From positions 310,001-374,000 of the forward strand of contig CAVTRO010000004.1 of assembly GCA_963737145.1 (NCBI GenBank): a stretch of DNA of 64,000 nt, given 5' to 3'. Origin of the DNA: AP-15 sp963737145. GTDB taxonomy: Bacteria > Pseudomonadota > Alphaproteobacteria > ATCC43930 > CGMCC-115725. Below, piece after piece: positions 26,036 through 37,082 of this stretch (position 1 is the first letter of the stretch; each line of letters begins with the position of its first letter). A model generated the notes under the pieces. The model was not told where the DNA came from, did no database searches, and worked only from the letters and a program-made list of their open reading frames with translations. The position numbers and the translations under genes were made by a program.

Positions 26036-28797
26036 CTATTCTGCGGCCACTCCGGCCGCCGCCGGTTCTATCTTGGCGGCGCAAAATTTAAATTCGGGGA
26101 TTTTGCCGAAGGGGTCGAGTTGGGGGTTGGTAAGCACGTTGGCGGCGGCTTCGGCGTAGCAGAACGGGATGAAGACCTGGCCCGGCGCGACGGCGCTGTC
26201 GCTGCGCGCTCTAAGTTCGATCGTGCCGCGCCGGGTCGTGACGCGGACGCGATCGCCGGCCGCGATGCCGAGCCGCCGCAGTTCCGCGGGGGCGAGGCTG
26301 GCGACCGCTTCGGGCTCCAGTTCGTCGAGCACGCTCGCCCGGCGCGTCATCGCGCCGGTGTGCCAATGCTCGAGCTGGCGGCCGGTCGTCAATACCATCG
26401 GGTATTCGTCGTCGGGCTCCTCGGCCGGCGGCACAATCGCGGCGGGAACCAGGCGTCCGCGGCCGGAGGCGGTCGGGAACCCGTCGCCGAAGACGATGTC
26501 GTGCCCCGGCTCGGTCTCGGAGTTGCAAGGATAGGTCACCGAACTCTCGCGGTCGAGCCGCTCCCAGCTGATCCCGTTCAAGGACGGCATCGCCAGCTTC
26601 ATCTCGGCGAACACATCGTGTGGATGCGTGTAGGTCCAATCGAGCCCGATGCGCCGCGCAATCTCCTGGATAATCCACCAATCGAGCCGCGCATTTCCGG
26701 GCAACGGCAGCGCGGTCCGGCCCATCTGCACCTGGCGGTTGGTGTTCGATACACTCCCGTCCTTCTCGGGCCAGGCCGAGGCCGGCAATACGACATCGGC
26801 GTATTTCGCGGTTTCGGTCAGGAAGAGGTCCTGCACGACGAGATGTTCGAGCTTGGCGAGCGCTTCACGGGCGTGCGTGGCGTCGGGGTCCGACATCGCC
26901 GGGTTCTCGCCCATGATGTACATGCCGTTGATTTGGCCGGCATGGATAGCGTCCATGATCTCGACCACAGTCAGTCCCGGCTCGTCGTCGAGCCCGGTGT
27001 GCCAGAGCGCCTCGAAGCCCTCGCGGGTTTTGGGGTCGGCGACCGACTGGTAATCCGGGTAGACCATCGGGATCAGCCCGGCATCGGAGGCGCCCTGAAC
27101 ATTGTTCTGGCCGCGCAGCGGATGGAGCCCCGTGCCCGGCCGGCCGATCTGTCCGGTGACGAGGGCGAGCGCGATCAGGCACCGCGCGTTGTCGGTGCCG
27201 TGCACGTGCTGCGAGATGCCCATACCCCAGAAGATGATCGCCGCCTCGGCCCGCGCATAGGTGCGCGCGATGTGGCGCAAGGTCCGAGCGTCGACGCCGC
27301 AAATTTCGGCCATCTTTTCGGGCGTATAGTCGCGGACGTGCTCGCGCAGTTTCTCAAAATCTTCGGTGTGCGCCTGGACGTATTGCCGGTCGTAAAGGCC
27401 TTCCTCGATGATTGTGTGCAGCAATGCGTTCAGCATCGCGACATCGCGCGCCGGCTTGAAGCGCAACATGTGGGTCGCATAGCGCGCCATGACCTGGCCG
27501 CGCGGGTCCATCACGATGAGCTTAGCGCCGCGTTTCGCGGCCTGCTTGAAGAAGGTCGCCGCGACCGGATGGTTGTCGGTCGGCCGCGCGCCGATGATGA
27601 TAATGACGTCGGCGTCCGCCGCCGCGGTAAACGGCGCGGTGACAGCGCCCGAGCCGATCCCTTCCATCAATGCCGCGACCGACGAGGCATGGCACAGCCG
27701 AGTGCAGTGATCGACATTGTTGCTGCCAAACCCGGTGCGCACGAGCTTCTGGAAGAGATAGGCCTCCTCGTTCGACCCCTTGGCTGAGCCGAAGCCGGCG
27801 AGCGCGCGCCTTCCGTCCCGATCGCGGATGCGTTTCAGCCCCGCCGCAGCGACATCGAGCGCCTCTTCCCAGCTCGCCTTGCGGAAATGTGTGAACGGGT
27901 TCGCCGGATCGATGTCGGTATCGTCTTTCGACACTCCCTCCTTGCGGATCAGCGGCTCGGTCAGCCGGTCGGGATGCGCGACGTAATCGAAACCGAACCG
28001 GCCCTTGACGCACAGCCGATTATGATTGGCCGGCCCGTCCCGCCCGTCAACCGCGACGATCCGGTCGTGGCGGATGCGGTAGGTGATCTGGCACCCGACC
28101 CCGCAATAGGGGCAGACGCTCTCGACGTCGCGGTCCGGCGCGTTGGTGTAGACCCCGTTTGCATCAACCAAGGTCGCGGGCATCAGCGCGCCGGTCGGGC
28201 AGGCCTGCACGCATTCGCCGCAGGCGACGCAGGTGCTGTTGCCCATCGGATCGTCGAAATCGAAGATGATCTTTTCATGGTAGCCGCGCGCCGCCATGCC
28301 GATCACATCGTTGACCTGGACCTCGCGGCAGGCGCGCACGCACAGCGTGCATTCGATACAGGCGTCAAGCTGCACCGCCATCGCCGGATGACTGCGGTCG
28401 GGCGCCGGCGATGCATGACGTGGGAACCGGCTGTCGCTGACGCCTAGCTTGTCGGCCCATTGCCAGAGGCGCGAATTGGGGTCGTGCGCCGCGGCCCGCG
28501 CGGGCTGGTCGCCGATCAGCAGCTCGAAGACCATCCGGCGCGAAAAGCGGGCGCGCTCGCTCGCGGTCTCAACCTTCATGCCGGCGGCCGGCCGGCGCAC
28601 GCAGGAGGCGGCGAGCACCCGCTCCCCCTCGATTTCGACCATGCAGGCGCGGCAGTTGCCGTCGGCCCGGTAGCCGGGTTTCGGTAGCCAGCAGAGATGC
28701 GGGATCTCGATGCCCTGGCGGTTGGCAATCTGCCAGATCGTTTCACCCGGTTCGGCCGACACCTCGGTCCCGTCGAGGGTGAACCGGATCGGATCGC

Positions 28798-28801
<4 letters not shown>
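26036..28801 (-). CDS. NAD-dependent formate dehydrogenase, catalytic alpha subunit
   Basis: 921 residues. It oxidises formate to CO2 at a bis-MGD Mo or W site and passes electrons through iron-sulfur clusters to the FMN/NAD subunit encoded upstream. Order: NuoG-like [2Fe-2S] domain (HLCWLPKPGYRADGNCRACM), two [4Fe-4S] motifs (CIECTLCVRAC; CVACGECVQACPTGAL), CPYCGVGC cluster motif, and the metal-ligand Cys in NVDHCTRLCHASSVAAL. MGISQHVHGTDNARC and the molybdopterin C-terminal domain (LTTGRQLEHWHTGAMTRR) follow. ATG 28801 overlaps the stop of the beta-subunit gene (ATGA), so it is the start; the longer frame is antisense-like. With the fused beta subunit it resembles the two-subunit type known from Methylobacterium (FDH1). 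Confidence 0.93.
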
Positions 28802-30498
<1,697 letters not shown>

Positions 30499-30517
30499 AA
30501 CAAACCTCAGGAATAGC

Positions 30518-30608
30518 CGTCATTGCGAGCGAAGCGAAGCAATCTCGATTGTCGCGCAGCAAATCCGCCCGAGATTGCGTCGTCGCCCGACGGCTCCTCG
30601 CAATGACG
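30518..30608. repeat. Palindromic repeat (CGTCATTGCGAGC ... CTCGCAATGACG)
   Basis: CGTCATTGCGAGCGAAGCGA at the left, CTCGCAATGACG at the right, and inner arms CAATCTCG / CGAGATTG make a nested palindrome. It sits between frc and the formate dehydrogenase beta gene, both on the minus strand, and could form a hairpin in their transcript. A more diverged copy lies at 8509-8570. Confidence 0.75.
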
Positions 30609-30622
30609 ATACATCAACTGCG

Positions 30623-31852
30623 CTACACCGCTCCTTCTTTGTGGAGCGCGGCGATGTCGTCTTTGCCGTAGCCGAGCCAGTCGAGGATCTCGTCCGTGTG
30701 CTCGCCGAGGAGCGGCGAGCGCTTGACCTCGACCGGCGAGTCGGAAAGCTTGATCGGCGAGCCGACCTGGACGTAACGGCCGCGCGTCGGATGCTCGACC
30801 TCCACAAGAAAACCCCGTTCATAGAGCGACTTGTCTTCGTAAATGTCCTTCATCGAAAGAATCGGGCCGCACGGTACATCGACGTCGTTGAGCGTCTTCA
30901 TGACCTCGAACTTGGTCTTGGTCATCGTCCATTTCTCGATGATCGAGAAGCACTCGGGGATTTTGGGCAAACGTGCCTGCGGCGTGGCGTATCCCGGATC
31001 CGTGATCAGCTCTTCGCGGCCGCACAGCCTCATCAGAGGCTCCCAGCTCGGCGGCTGGATGATCACATAAACATAGTCGTTGGGTCCCCCCGGAGCGGTC
31101 CGCAACGCCGCTCCCGGCTGCCCGCCGCCGGAGGCGTTGCCGGCCCGCGGCACCGCGTCGCCGAATTCCTTATTCGGGTATTCCGGCAAGGGTCCGCGCA
31201 TCAGCCGCTGCTGGTCGCGCATCTTGACCCGGCACAAATTCAACACGGCGTCGGTCATCGCGACCTCGACCCGCTGGCCCTTGCCGGTGCGTTCACGCTG
31301 ATAAAGTGCAGCGAGGATGCCGGCGATCGTGTGGACACCCGTTCCGCTGTCGCCGATCTGGGCCCCGGTTACGGTCGGCGGACCGTCCTCCCAGCCGGTC
31401 GTGCTCGCCGCCCCGCCCATGCACTGCGCGACATTCTCGTAGGCCTTGCAGTCCTGGTACGGCCCCGGACCGAACCCCTTGATTGAGGCGTAGATGATCC
31501 GCGGGTTCAACTCCTGAAACCGTTCCCAGGTAAATCCCTGCCGATCGAGCACGCCAGGTCCGAAATTTTCGAGGACCACATCGCAGCGGCGAACCAACTC
31601 CTCGATCACCTTCTTGCCCTGGGGCGACTTCAGGTTGACGGTGATGCTGCGCTTGTTGGAGTTCAGCATCGTATAGTAGAGGCTGTCGGCGCCCTTGACG
31701 TCTTGCAATTGGCCGCGGGTGATGTCCCCGCGACCCGGCATCTCGACCTTGATCACGTCCGCGCCCATCCACGCCAGCAGCTGGGTCCCTGTCGGACCCG
31801 CCTGGACATGGCTCAGATCGAGAATGCGAACGCCTTCCAGAGCTTTGCTCAT
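30623..31852 (-). CDS. frc: Formyl-CoA:oxalate CoA-transferase (class III)
   Basis: 409 residues. Class III CoA-transferase that moves CoA from formyl-CoA to oxalate, giving formate and oxalyl-CoA. Close pattern to Oxalobacter Frc: VRILDLSHVQAGPTGTQLLAWMGADVIKVE, LNSNKRSITVNLK, VVLENFGPGVLDRQGFTWERFQELNPRIIYASIKGFGPG, GDSGTGVHTIAGILAAL (catalytic Asp in IGDSGTG), and the glycine loop NASGGGQPG. C-terminal SPLLGEHTDEILDWLG is typical. The same-strand formate dehydrogenase genes downstream could consume the formate made. Oxalyl-CoA decarboxylase (oxc) is not in the window, so oxalate use is an inference. Confidence 0.88.
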   Translation of the reverse strand: MSKALEGVRILDLSHVQAGPTGTQLLAWMGADVIKVEMPGRGDITRGQLQDVKGADSLYYTMLNSNKRSITVNLKSPQGKKVIEELVRRCDVVLENFGPGVLDRQGFTWERFQELNPRIIYASIKGFGPGPYQDCKAYENVAQCMGGAASTTGWEDGPPTVTGAQIGDSGTGVHTIAGILAALYQRERTGKGQRVEVAMTDAVLNLCRVKMRDQQRLMRGPLPEYPNKEFGDAVPRAGNASGGGQPGAALRTAPGGPNDYVYVIIQPPSWEPLMRLCGREELITDPGYATPQARLPKIPECFSIIEKWTMTKTKFEVMKTLNDVDVPCGPILSMKDIYEDKSLYERGFLVEVEHPTRGRYVQVGSPIKLSDSPVEVKRSPLLGEHTDEILDWLGYGKDDIAALHKEGAV

Positions 31853-32108
31853 TCGAACTTCTCTTCAGCTTGAGCCCACAATCGTCATCCTCGAGGCGTG
31901 GCGTCCAATCGCGGCGGCGAGAGTGGGGCCGATTTCGGACATAACCGAGGTATATGGTGTGCCAGACGGCCCGGCAACCCGCTTTTCGCCCACGCGCGGT
32001 GGATGCGCGGGATTGGCAAGCTGTTCTATTCCCACTAGAGTTAATGGTTGAAGATCGAGCGCGACGTAAGCAGCGTTTTCGGTTGCACTTTCCGTACGGA
32101 GGCCTCCC

Positions 32109-33098
32109 ATGGTCGACTGGCCTTACTCGACCCCCGATGGGCCGCATGGCGCACGACCCGGGTCCCGGCGCTCGGGGTTGCCTCGCTCACTGGGCGTATG
32201 CGCTGCGTTACTGGTCGCTTCGTGTCAGCCGGCCGGCGTAATGGACCCGCAGGGGCCGATCGCATTGGCGGAGCGGCTCCTTCTGTTCAACTCCACGGCA
32301 ATTATGCTCGTAGTCGTGGTTCCCGTGGTCGTGACGACCTTGGTGTTCGCGTGGTGGTACAGGTCGTCCAACGCTCGCGCCAGCCACAACTGGGATCCAG
32401 CTTATGAAGGACGTATGGAATTTGTCATCTGGTCGATCCCGGCACTGATCGTGATCCTGCTGGGCGGGGTCATTTGGATCGGTTCGCATGAGCTTGATCC
32501 GCGGGCGCCGATCCCTGCGGACGCCAAGCCGTTGCGGGTCGAGGTCGTGGCGCTCGATTGGAAATGGCTGTTCATCTACCCCGATCACGGAATTGCCGCG
32601 GTCAGCCAGTTGGTCGTGCCGGTCGGAACCCCGGTCGACTTCCGCCTGACCTCGGCGACGGTGATGAATTCGTTCTTCATCCCGCAGCTCGGGAGCCAGA
32701 TCTACACGATGGGCGGCATGACCACCCACCTCAACCTGCTCGCGGAGGCGCCCGGCGAATATCCTGGGTTTTCGGCAATGTTCAGCGGCGACGGCTTTTC
32801 CGAAATGCGATTCATCGCGAAGGCCGTGCCGGCTAACGATTTCGACGCCTGGGTAAGGCAGGTGCGCGGCGCCGGGTCTGCGCTCGACGAGGCCGCCTAC
32901 GCGCAATTGGCAAAACCGAGCACGGCCGTGCCGCCGAGGACCTGGGGCTCGATCGAGCCCAACATGTTCGAGCGCATCATCGACCAGACCGTGTCGGCTT
33001 CTCCGGTTGCGATGCCTTCCACGCATGCGCAGAAGGGAAGCACGGGAGCGGGTTCTGGCGCGGCCTGGTGTCCACCGGCGCAAAAGGCGGGAGGCTGA
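32109..33098 (+). CDS. cyoA: Cytochrome o ubiquinol oxidase subunit II
   Basis: 329 residues. Subunit II of a heme-copper quinol oxidase. The N-terminus has a lipoprotein-like signal ending LLVASC, followed by two membrane helices (LLLFNSTAIMLVVVVPVVVTTLVFAWWY; MEFVIWSIPALIVILLGGVIW). The periplasmic cupredoxin domain (DWKWLFIYPDHGIAAVSQLVVPVGTPVDFRLTS) lacks the CuA Cys pair: FSGDGFSEMRF stands where cytochrome c oxidases have C-x3-C. That fits quinol rather than cytochrome c as donor. Start ATG 32109; the next gene follows with a one-base gap. It opens cyoABCD and is divergent from frc across 256 bases. Confidence 0.93.
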   Translation: MVDWPYSTPDGPHGARPGSRRSGLPRSLGVCAALLVASCQPAGVMDPQGPIALAERLLLFNSTAIMLVVVVPVVVTTLVFAWWYRSSNARASHNWDPAYEGRMEFVIWSIPALIVILLGGVIWIGSHELDPRAPIPADAKPLRVEVVALDWKWLFIYPDHGIAAVSQLVVPVGTPVDFRLTSATVMNSFFIPQLGSQIYTMGGMTTHLNLLAEAPGEYPGFSAMFSGDGFSEMRFIAKAVPANDFDAWVRQVRGAGSALDEAAYAQLAKPSTAVPPRTWGSIEPNMFERIIDQTVSASPVAMPSTHAQKGSTGAGSGAAWCPPAQKAGG

Positions 33099-33099
33099 C

Positions 33100-35073
33100 A
33101 TGCTGGGAAAGCTGAGCTGGTCAGTAATCCCGCTCAACGAGCCGCTGCCGCTCTTCAGCGGAGCGGCCGTTCTTATCGTGATCCTGGCGGTGCTCGCGTT
33201 CGTCACGATAAAGGGCTGGTGGCCCTATCTGTGGCGCGAGTGGCTGACCAGCGTCGACCACAAGCGCATCGGCGTCATGTACCTGAGTTTGGGGCTGGTC
33301 ATGCTGCTGCGCGGCTTCATCGATGCGATCATGATGCGCACGCAGCAGTCGATCGCGATCGGCGATGCGCAGGGTTATCTGCCGCCCAGCCATTACGACC
33401 AGATCTTCTCGGCGCACGGCACGATCATGATCTTTTTCGTGGCGATGCCGCTCGTCATCGGACTGATGAACTTTGCCGTGCCATTGCAGCTCGGCGTGCG
33501 CGACGTGGCGTTTCCGGTACTCAATTCGGTCAGCTTTTGGTTGACCGCAACGGGCGCGCTGCTGATCAATTTGTCGCTTGTGATCGGCAATTTCGCGCGC
33601 ACCGGCTGGTGGAATTATCCACCCCTGTCCGAACTCGCTTTTTCGCCCGATGTCGGGGTCGACTATTACCTGTGGTCATTACAGATTTCAGGCGTCGGAA
33701 CGCTAATGACCGGCATCAATTTCGTGACCACGATCCTCAAATTGCGCGCACCGGGCATGACTTATATGCGGATGCCGGTGTTCTGCTGGACTGCGCTGGC
33801 CTCGAATCTGTTGATCGTCGCCGCCTTTCCGGTCCTGACCGCGACTTTTGTGATGTTGCTGCTCGACCGCTATCTCGGCATGCATTTCTTTACCAATGAC
33901 GCGGGCGGCAATCAGATGATGTACGCCAATCTGTTCTGGGCGTGGGGCCATCCCGAAGTTTACATCCTGATCCTGCCGGCTTTCGGCGTCTATTCCGAAG
34001 TAGTTGCGACCTTTTCCGGAAAGGGGCTTTTCAGCTATCGCTCGATGGTTCTGGCGACCCTGGGAATTTGTATTCTCTCATTTATGGTTTGGCTGCATCA
34101 TTTCTTCACAATGGGGGCGGGTGCCGACGTCAACGCTTTCTTTGGCATCATGTCGTCCATTATCGCGGTGCCAACCGGCGTCAAAGTCTTTAACTGGCTG
34201 TTCACGATGTATCGTGGCCGGATCGTGTACAAGACGCCGATGTTGTACGCGATCGGCTTCATCGTCACCTTCGTCATCGGCGGCTTGACCGGCGTTCTGC
34301 TGGCGGTACCGCCGGTCGATTTCGTGCTCCACAACAGCGTCTTTCTGGTCGCGCATTTTCATAACGTCATTATTGGCGGCGTCGTGTTCGGCGCGCTGGC
34401 CGCCTACAATTATTGGTTCCCGAAGGCGTTCGGGTTCACTCTCGACGAGCGCTGGGGCAAGGCCAGCTTCTGGTGCTGGCTCATCGGCTTCTATCTCGCC
34501 TTCGTGCCGCTTTATGCGCTGGGCCTGATGGGCATGACCCGGCGCCTGCAGCACATTCCGGACCCGAGCTGGAGACCGCTGCTGCTCGTCGCGCAAGCCG
34601 GGGCTATCGTCATCTTGTGCGGCATCCTGTGCCAGGTAGCGCAGCTCTATGTCAGCATCCGCGCGCGCGAGCGACGCCGCGATCTGACCGGGGATCCATG
34701 GAACGGCCGAACATTGGAGTGGTCGACCTCCTCGCCGCCCCCTCCATACAACTTCGCGGTATTGCCGAGAGTCGAGACAATCGATGCTTTCTGGGAGATG
34801 AAGCAAAGCGGACTGACGCCGAACGGAGCGGCTGGGGTCGAACCGGCCTATCAACCCATCGAGATGCCGCGCAACAGCCCCGCTGGTTTTGTCACCGCCT
34901 TCTTTGCGGTGGTCACCGGCTTTGCGCTGATCTGGCAGATCTGGTGGATGGTAATCCTCGGCTTTCTCGCCGCCGCCGTGACGGTCCTGGTGGCCGGCTG
35001 GAGCGATGACCGTGAGCACGAAATCTCCGCCGCCGAAATTGCCCGAATGGAACGGGCTCGGCTCGGGGCCTGA
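33100..35073 (+). CDS. cyoB: Cytochrome o ubiquinol oxidase subunit I
   Basis: 657 residues, catalytic subunit with low-spin heme, binuclear heme-CuB centre and proton channels, about 14-15 membrane helices. Ligands visible: His in SAHGTIMIFFVAMP, CuB His and cross-linked Tyr in WAWGHPEVYILILP, HH in WLHHFFTMG, and the two heme His in FLVAHFHNVIIGG. D-channel and K-channel motifs look normal. ATG 33100 has GGCGGGAGG just upstream. The gene reduces O2 to water and pumps protons using quinol. The protein is complete and colinear with E. coli CyoB. Confidence 0.96.
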   Translation: MLGKLSWSVIPLNEPLPLFSGAAVLIVILAVLAFVTIKGWWPYLWREWLTSVDHKRIGVMYLSLGLVMLLRGFIDAIMMRTQQSIAIGDAQGYLPPSHYDQIFSAHGTIMIFFVAMPLVIGLMNFAVPLQLGVRDVAFPVLNSVSFWLTATGALLINLSLVIGNFARTGWWNYPPLSELAFSPDVGVDYYLWSLQISGVGTLMTGINFVTTILKLRAPGMTYMRMPVFCWTALASNLLIVAAFPVLTATFVMLLLDRYLGMHFFTNDAGGNQMMYANLFWAWGHPEVYILILPAFGVYSEVVATFSGKGLFSYRSMVLATLGICILSFMVWLHHFFTMGAGADVNAFFGIMSSIIAVPTGVKVFNWLFTMYRGRIVYKTPMLYAIGFIVTFVIGGLTGVLLAVPPVDFVLHNSVFLVAHFHNVIIGGVVFGALAAYNYWFPKAFGFTLDERWGKASFWCWLIGFYLAFVPLYALGLMGMTRRLQHIPDPSWRPLLLVAQAGAIVILCGILCQVAQLYVSIRARERRRDLTGDPWNGRTLEWSTSSPPPPYNFAVLPRVETIDAFWEMKQSGLTPNGAAGVEPAYQPIEMPRNSPAGFVTAFFAVVTGFALIWQIWWMVILGFLAAAVTVLVAGWSDDREHEISAAEIARMERARLGA

Positions 35074-35083
35074 GGCAGCCCGC

Positions 35084-35725
35084 ATGACGATAGCAACAAT
35101 CGACACGATCCCGAGCGCAGTTCCAACCGAACTCGTGCGCGGCCGCGGCGGCGGCGGGCCGGCCCCGAAGCGCACCGTGGTCGCCTACGGGTTCTGGATC
35201 TTCATCCTCAGCGACATTGTGATGTTCTCGGGGCTGTTCGCGGCCTATGCGGTCTTGGCGGGCAATACTGCCGGCGGACCGAGCGGCAGCGAACTCTTCA
35301 ACCTCCGCAATGTCTTCATCGAGACGATGTGTCTGCTCTGCTCGAGCTACACATGCGGGCTCGGCGCCTTATCGGCGGAGCGGCGTCAGGCGGGGCGCTT
35401 CTTCATCTTCGCTGCCCTCACCTTCGTGCTGGGTGTGACCTTTCTCGCCATTGAGGCCACAGAATTCGCCGGCATGGTCGAGAAGGGGGCTGGGCCCGAG
35501 CGCAGCGGCTTTCTGTCCGCCTTTTTCACCTTGGTGGGCACTCACGGGGTGCACGTCACGAGCGGCCTCATTTGGCTCGTCTATCTCGTGGTTCAGGTCG
35601 TCGCCAAGGGCTTGCGCGCCGCCGTGCTCCGGCGGCTGCTGTGCTGGAGCCTGTTCTGGCACGCGCTGGACATCGTCTGGGTCGGGGTATTCACGTTGGT
35701 CTATCTGATGGGAGACTTCCGGTGA
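35084..35725 (+). CDS. cyoC: Cytochrome o ubiquinol oxidase subunit III
   Basis: 213 residues, five membrane helices, subunit III of the quinol oxidase. VVAYGFWIFILSDIVMFSGLFAAYAVL, FIETMCLLCSSYTCGLGAL, FLAIEATEF and the C-terminal FFTLVGTHGVHVTSGLIWLVYL and LFWHALDIVWVGVFTLVYLMG are the standard segments. ATG 35084 is used because MTIATID leads directly into the conserved part and cyoB stops 11 bases before; the longer frame overlaps cyoB. The stop overlaps cyoD (TGATG). Stabilises the catalytic subunit. Confidence 0.93.
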   Translation: MTIATIDTIPSAVPTELVRGRGGGGPAPKRTVVAYGFWIFILSDIVMFSGLFAAYAVLAGNTAGGPSGSELFNLRNVFIETMCLLCSSYTCGLGALSAERRQAGRFFIFAALTFVLGVTFLAIEATEFAGMVEKGAGPERSGFLSAFFTLVGTHGVHVTSGLIWLVYLVVQVVAKGLRAAVLRRLLCWSLFWHALDIVWVGVFTLVYLMGDFR

Positions 35726-36075
35726 TGGATAGTCACGAGCGCGTCTTCGACGACCGGACACCGGGTGTCGAAGAGCATGAGCCAACGGCCAGCGTTCTGT
35801 CCTACACGGCAGGGCTGGGGCTCGCCACACTAGCGACGATCGGTTCGTTCGTCGTTTCGCAGACCCATTTGCTGTGGCCGCCGGGCATACCGGTCGGGCT
35901 GGCTGTCCTCGCCTTCGCGCAGATCGGCATCCACCTCGTCTTCTTTCTGCACTTGGGCAGCGGGTCCGACAACACGAACAATATTCTGGCGCTTGCCTTC
36001 GGCCTGCTGATCGTCTTCCTCGTCATCACCGGCTCGATCTGGATCATCGCCAACCTCAACGCCAACATGGGGTGA
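35725..36075 (+). CDS. cyoD: Cytochrome o ubiquinol oxidase subunit IV
   Basis: 116 residues with three membrane helices: SVLSYTAGLGLATLATIGSFVV, GIPVGLAVLAFAQIGIHLVFFLHLG and NNILALAFGLLIVFLVITGSIWIIANLNANM. The QIGIHLVFFLHL segment is the CyoD/COX4-type signature. Its ATG at 35725 shares a base with the cyoC stop. It ends the cyo operon in this window: no cyoE (heme o synthase) or surf1-like gene follows, so heme O/A synthesis genes must lie elsewhere. Confidence 0.93.
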   Translation: MDSHERVFDDRTPGVEEHEPTASVLSYTAGLGLATLATIGSFVVSQTHLLWPPGIPVGLAVLAFAQIGIHLVFFLHLGSGSDNTNNILALAFGLLIVFLVITGSIWIIANLNANMG

Positions 36076-36122
36076 CGGTGCGGCGCTCCGGCCCGACGGT
36101 GTCCTGAGAGGCCCGACCGCGG

Positions 36123-37016
36123 TCAGGCCGCGAAAGTTGCCACCAGCCGCTCTTGCTCCAACGTGTTGGCCCAGTCCGACACCGTCGTGCGGTGCAGGAC
36201 GCGCCGCTGGGTATCGTCGTAGGGGCGGCCGCGATGCATCGTGCAGCGGTTGTCCCAGATGACGAGGTCGCCGACGGTCCAGCGATGCTGGTAGACGAAT
36301 TGCGGCTGGGTCGCGAACGCGATCAGCTCCTCGATCAACGCCCGGCCCTTCTCGACCGGCCAGCCGACGATGTGCGAAGCGTGCGAGGCGAGATAGAGGC
36401 TGGTCCGCCCGGAGGCCGAATGATGCCGCACGAGCGCCTGCGGCACCGGCGGCAATTGCTTGTAGATCTCGTCGTTGAAATCGGCGAAGCCGATCTGGCT
36501 GCGGGAGCGGAAGATGCTGTGCTCGACGACGAGCCCATCGAGCTCGCGCTTTCTCGCCTCGGGCAGCGCGTCCCAGGCCGCGCGCAGATCGGCGAACTCG
36601 GTCTCGCCCCCGGATGACGGGAGCTCGCGAGCCGACAGCAGCGAGCATTTGGCGGGGACGCGCTTGAAGGAACTGTCGGTGTGCCACAGCTGGTTGCCGA
36701 GATTGAACAGGTTGCGGCCGTCGTCACGCGCCAGCACACGCCCTTCGGCATCAAGGTTCGAAATATCGGCGATATCGGGGCGCAGGCGCATCTTGGCGCC
36801 GGCATAATTCGGATTGACCTCAAGCGGGCCGAACAGCTGACTGAAGGCGAGCTGCTGCTCGTCGCTCACCGGCTGCTCCGGGAATACGAGGACGCCATAG
36901 GAATTGAAGGCCGCCTCGATCTCGGCAAAGGCTTCTGGTGTCACTGCCCGGGTGAGGTCAACCCCGCGCCCTTCGGCGCCGAGTGTCGGGTGAAGCGGAG
37001 TTAGTTGAATCGCCAT
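36123..37016 (-). CDS. TfdA-like Fe(II)/2-oxoglutarate dioxygenase
   Basis: 297 residues. Closely follows the 2,4-D dioxygenase TfdA pattern: NQLWHTDSSFKRVPAKCSLLSARELPSSGGETEFADLRAAWDALP, VVEHSIFRSRSQIGF, TSLYLASHASHIVGWPVEKGRALIEEL, FVYQHRWTVGDLVIWDNRCTMHRGRPYD. Iron ligands are His and Asp of WHTDSS and the late His of TMHRG; the 2-oxoglutarate Arg is in RRVLHRTTVSD. It hydroxylates a small acid (aryloxyacetate, sulfonate or similar). ATG 37016 is chosen for MAIQLTPLHPTLGAEGRGVDL. It is the third gene of a minus-strand set with the AMDase-like protein and CoA transferase. Confidence 0.9.
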   Translation of the reverse strand: MAIQLTPLHPTLGAEGRGVDLTRAVTPEAFAEIEAAFNSYGVLVFPEQPVSDEQQLAFSQLFGPLEVNPNYAGAKMRLRPDIADISNLDAEGRVLARDDGRNLFNLGNQLWHTDSSFKRVPAKCSLLSARELPSSGGETEFADLRAAWDALPEARKRELDGLVVEHSIFRSRSQIGFADFNDEIYKQLPPVPQALVRHHSASGRTSLYLASHASHIVGWPVEKGRALIEELIAFATQPQFVYQHRWTVGDLVIWDNRCTMHRGRPYDDTQRRVLHRTTVSDWANTLEQERLVATFAA

Positions 37017-37082
37017 GTTTGCCGGCCCGAGAGAGAGCGTTGTTTGTAATATGAGCAAGGATTCGAAAACGATCAATTCGGC

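Noticed and set aside
25985..27787. A 600-codon open frame on the + strand
   Set aside because: It is antisense to the formate dehydrogenase alpha subunit, whose reading frame has every family motif.
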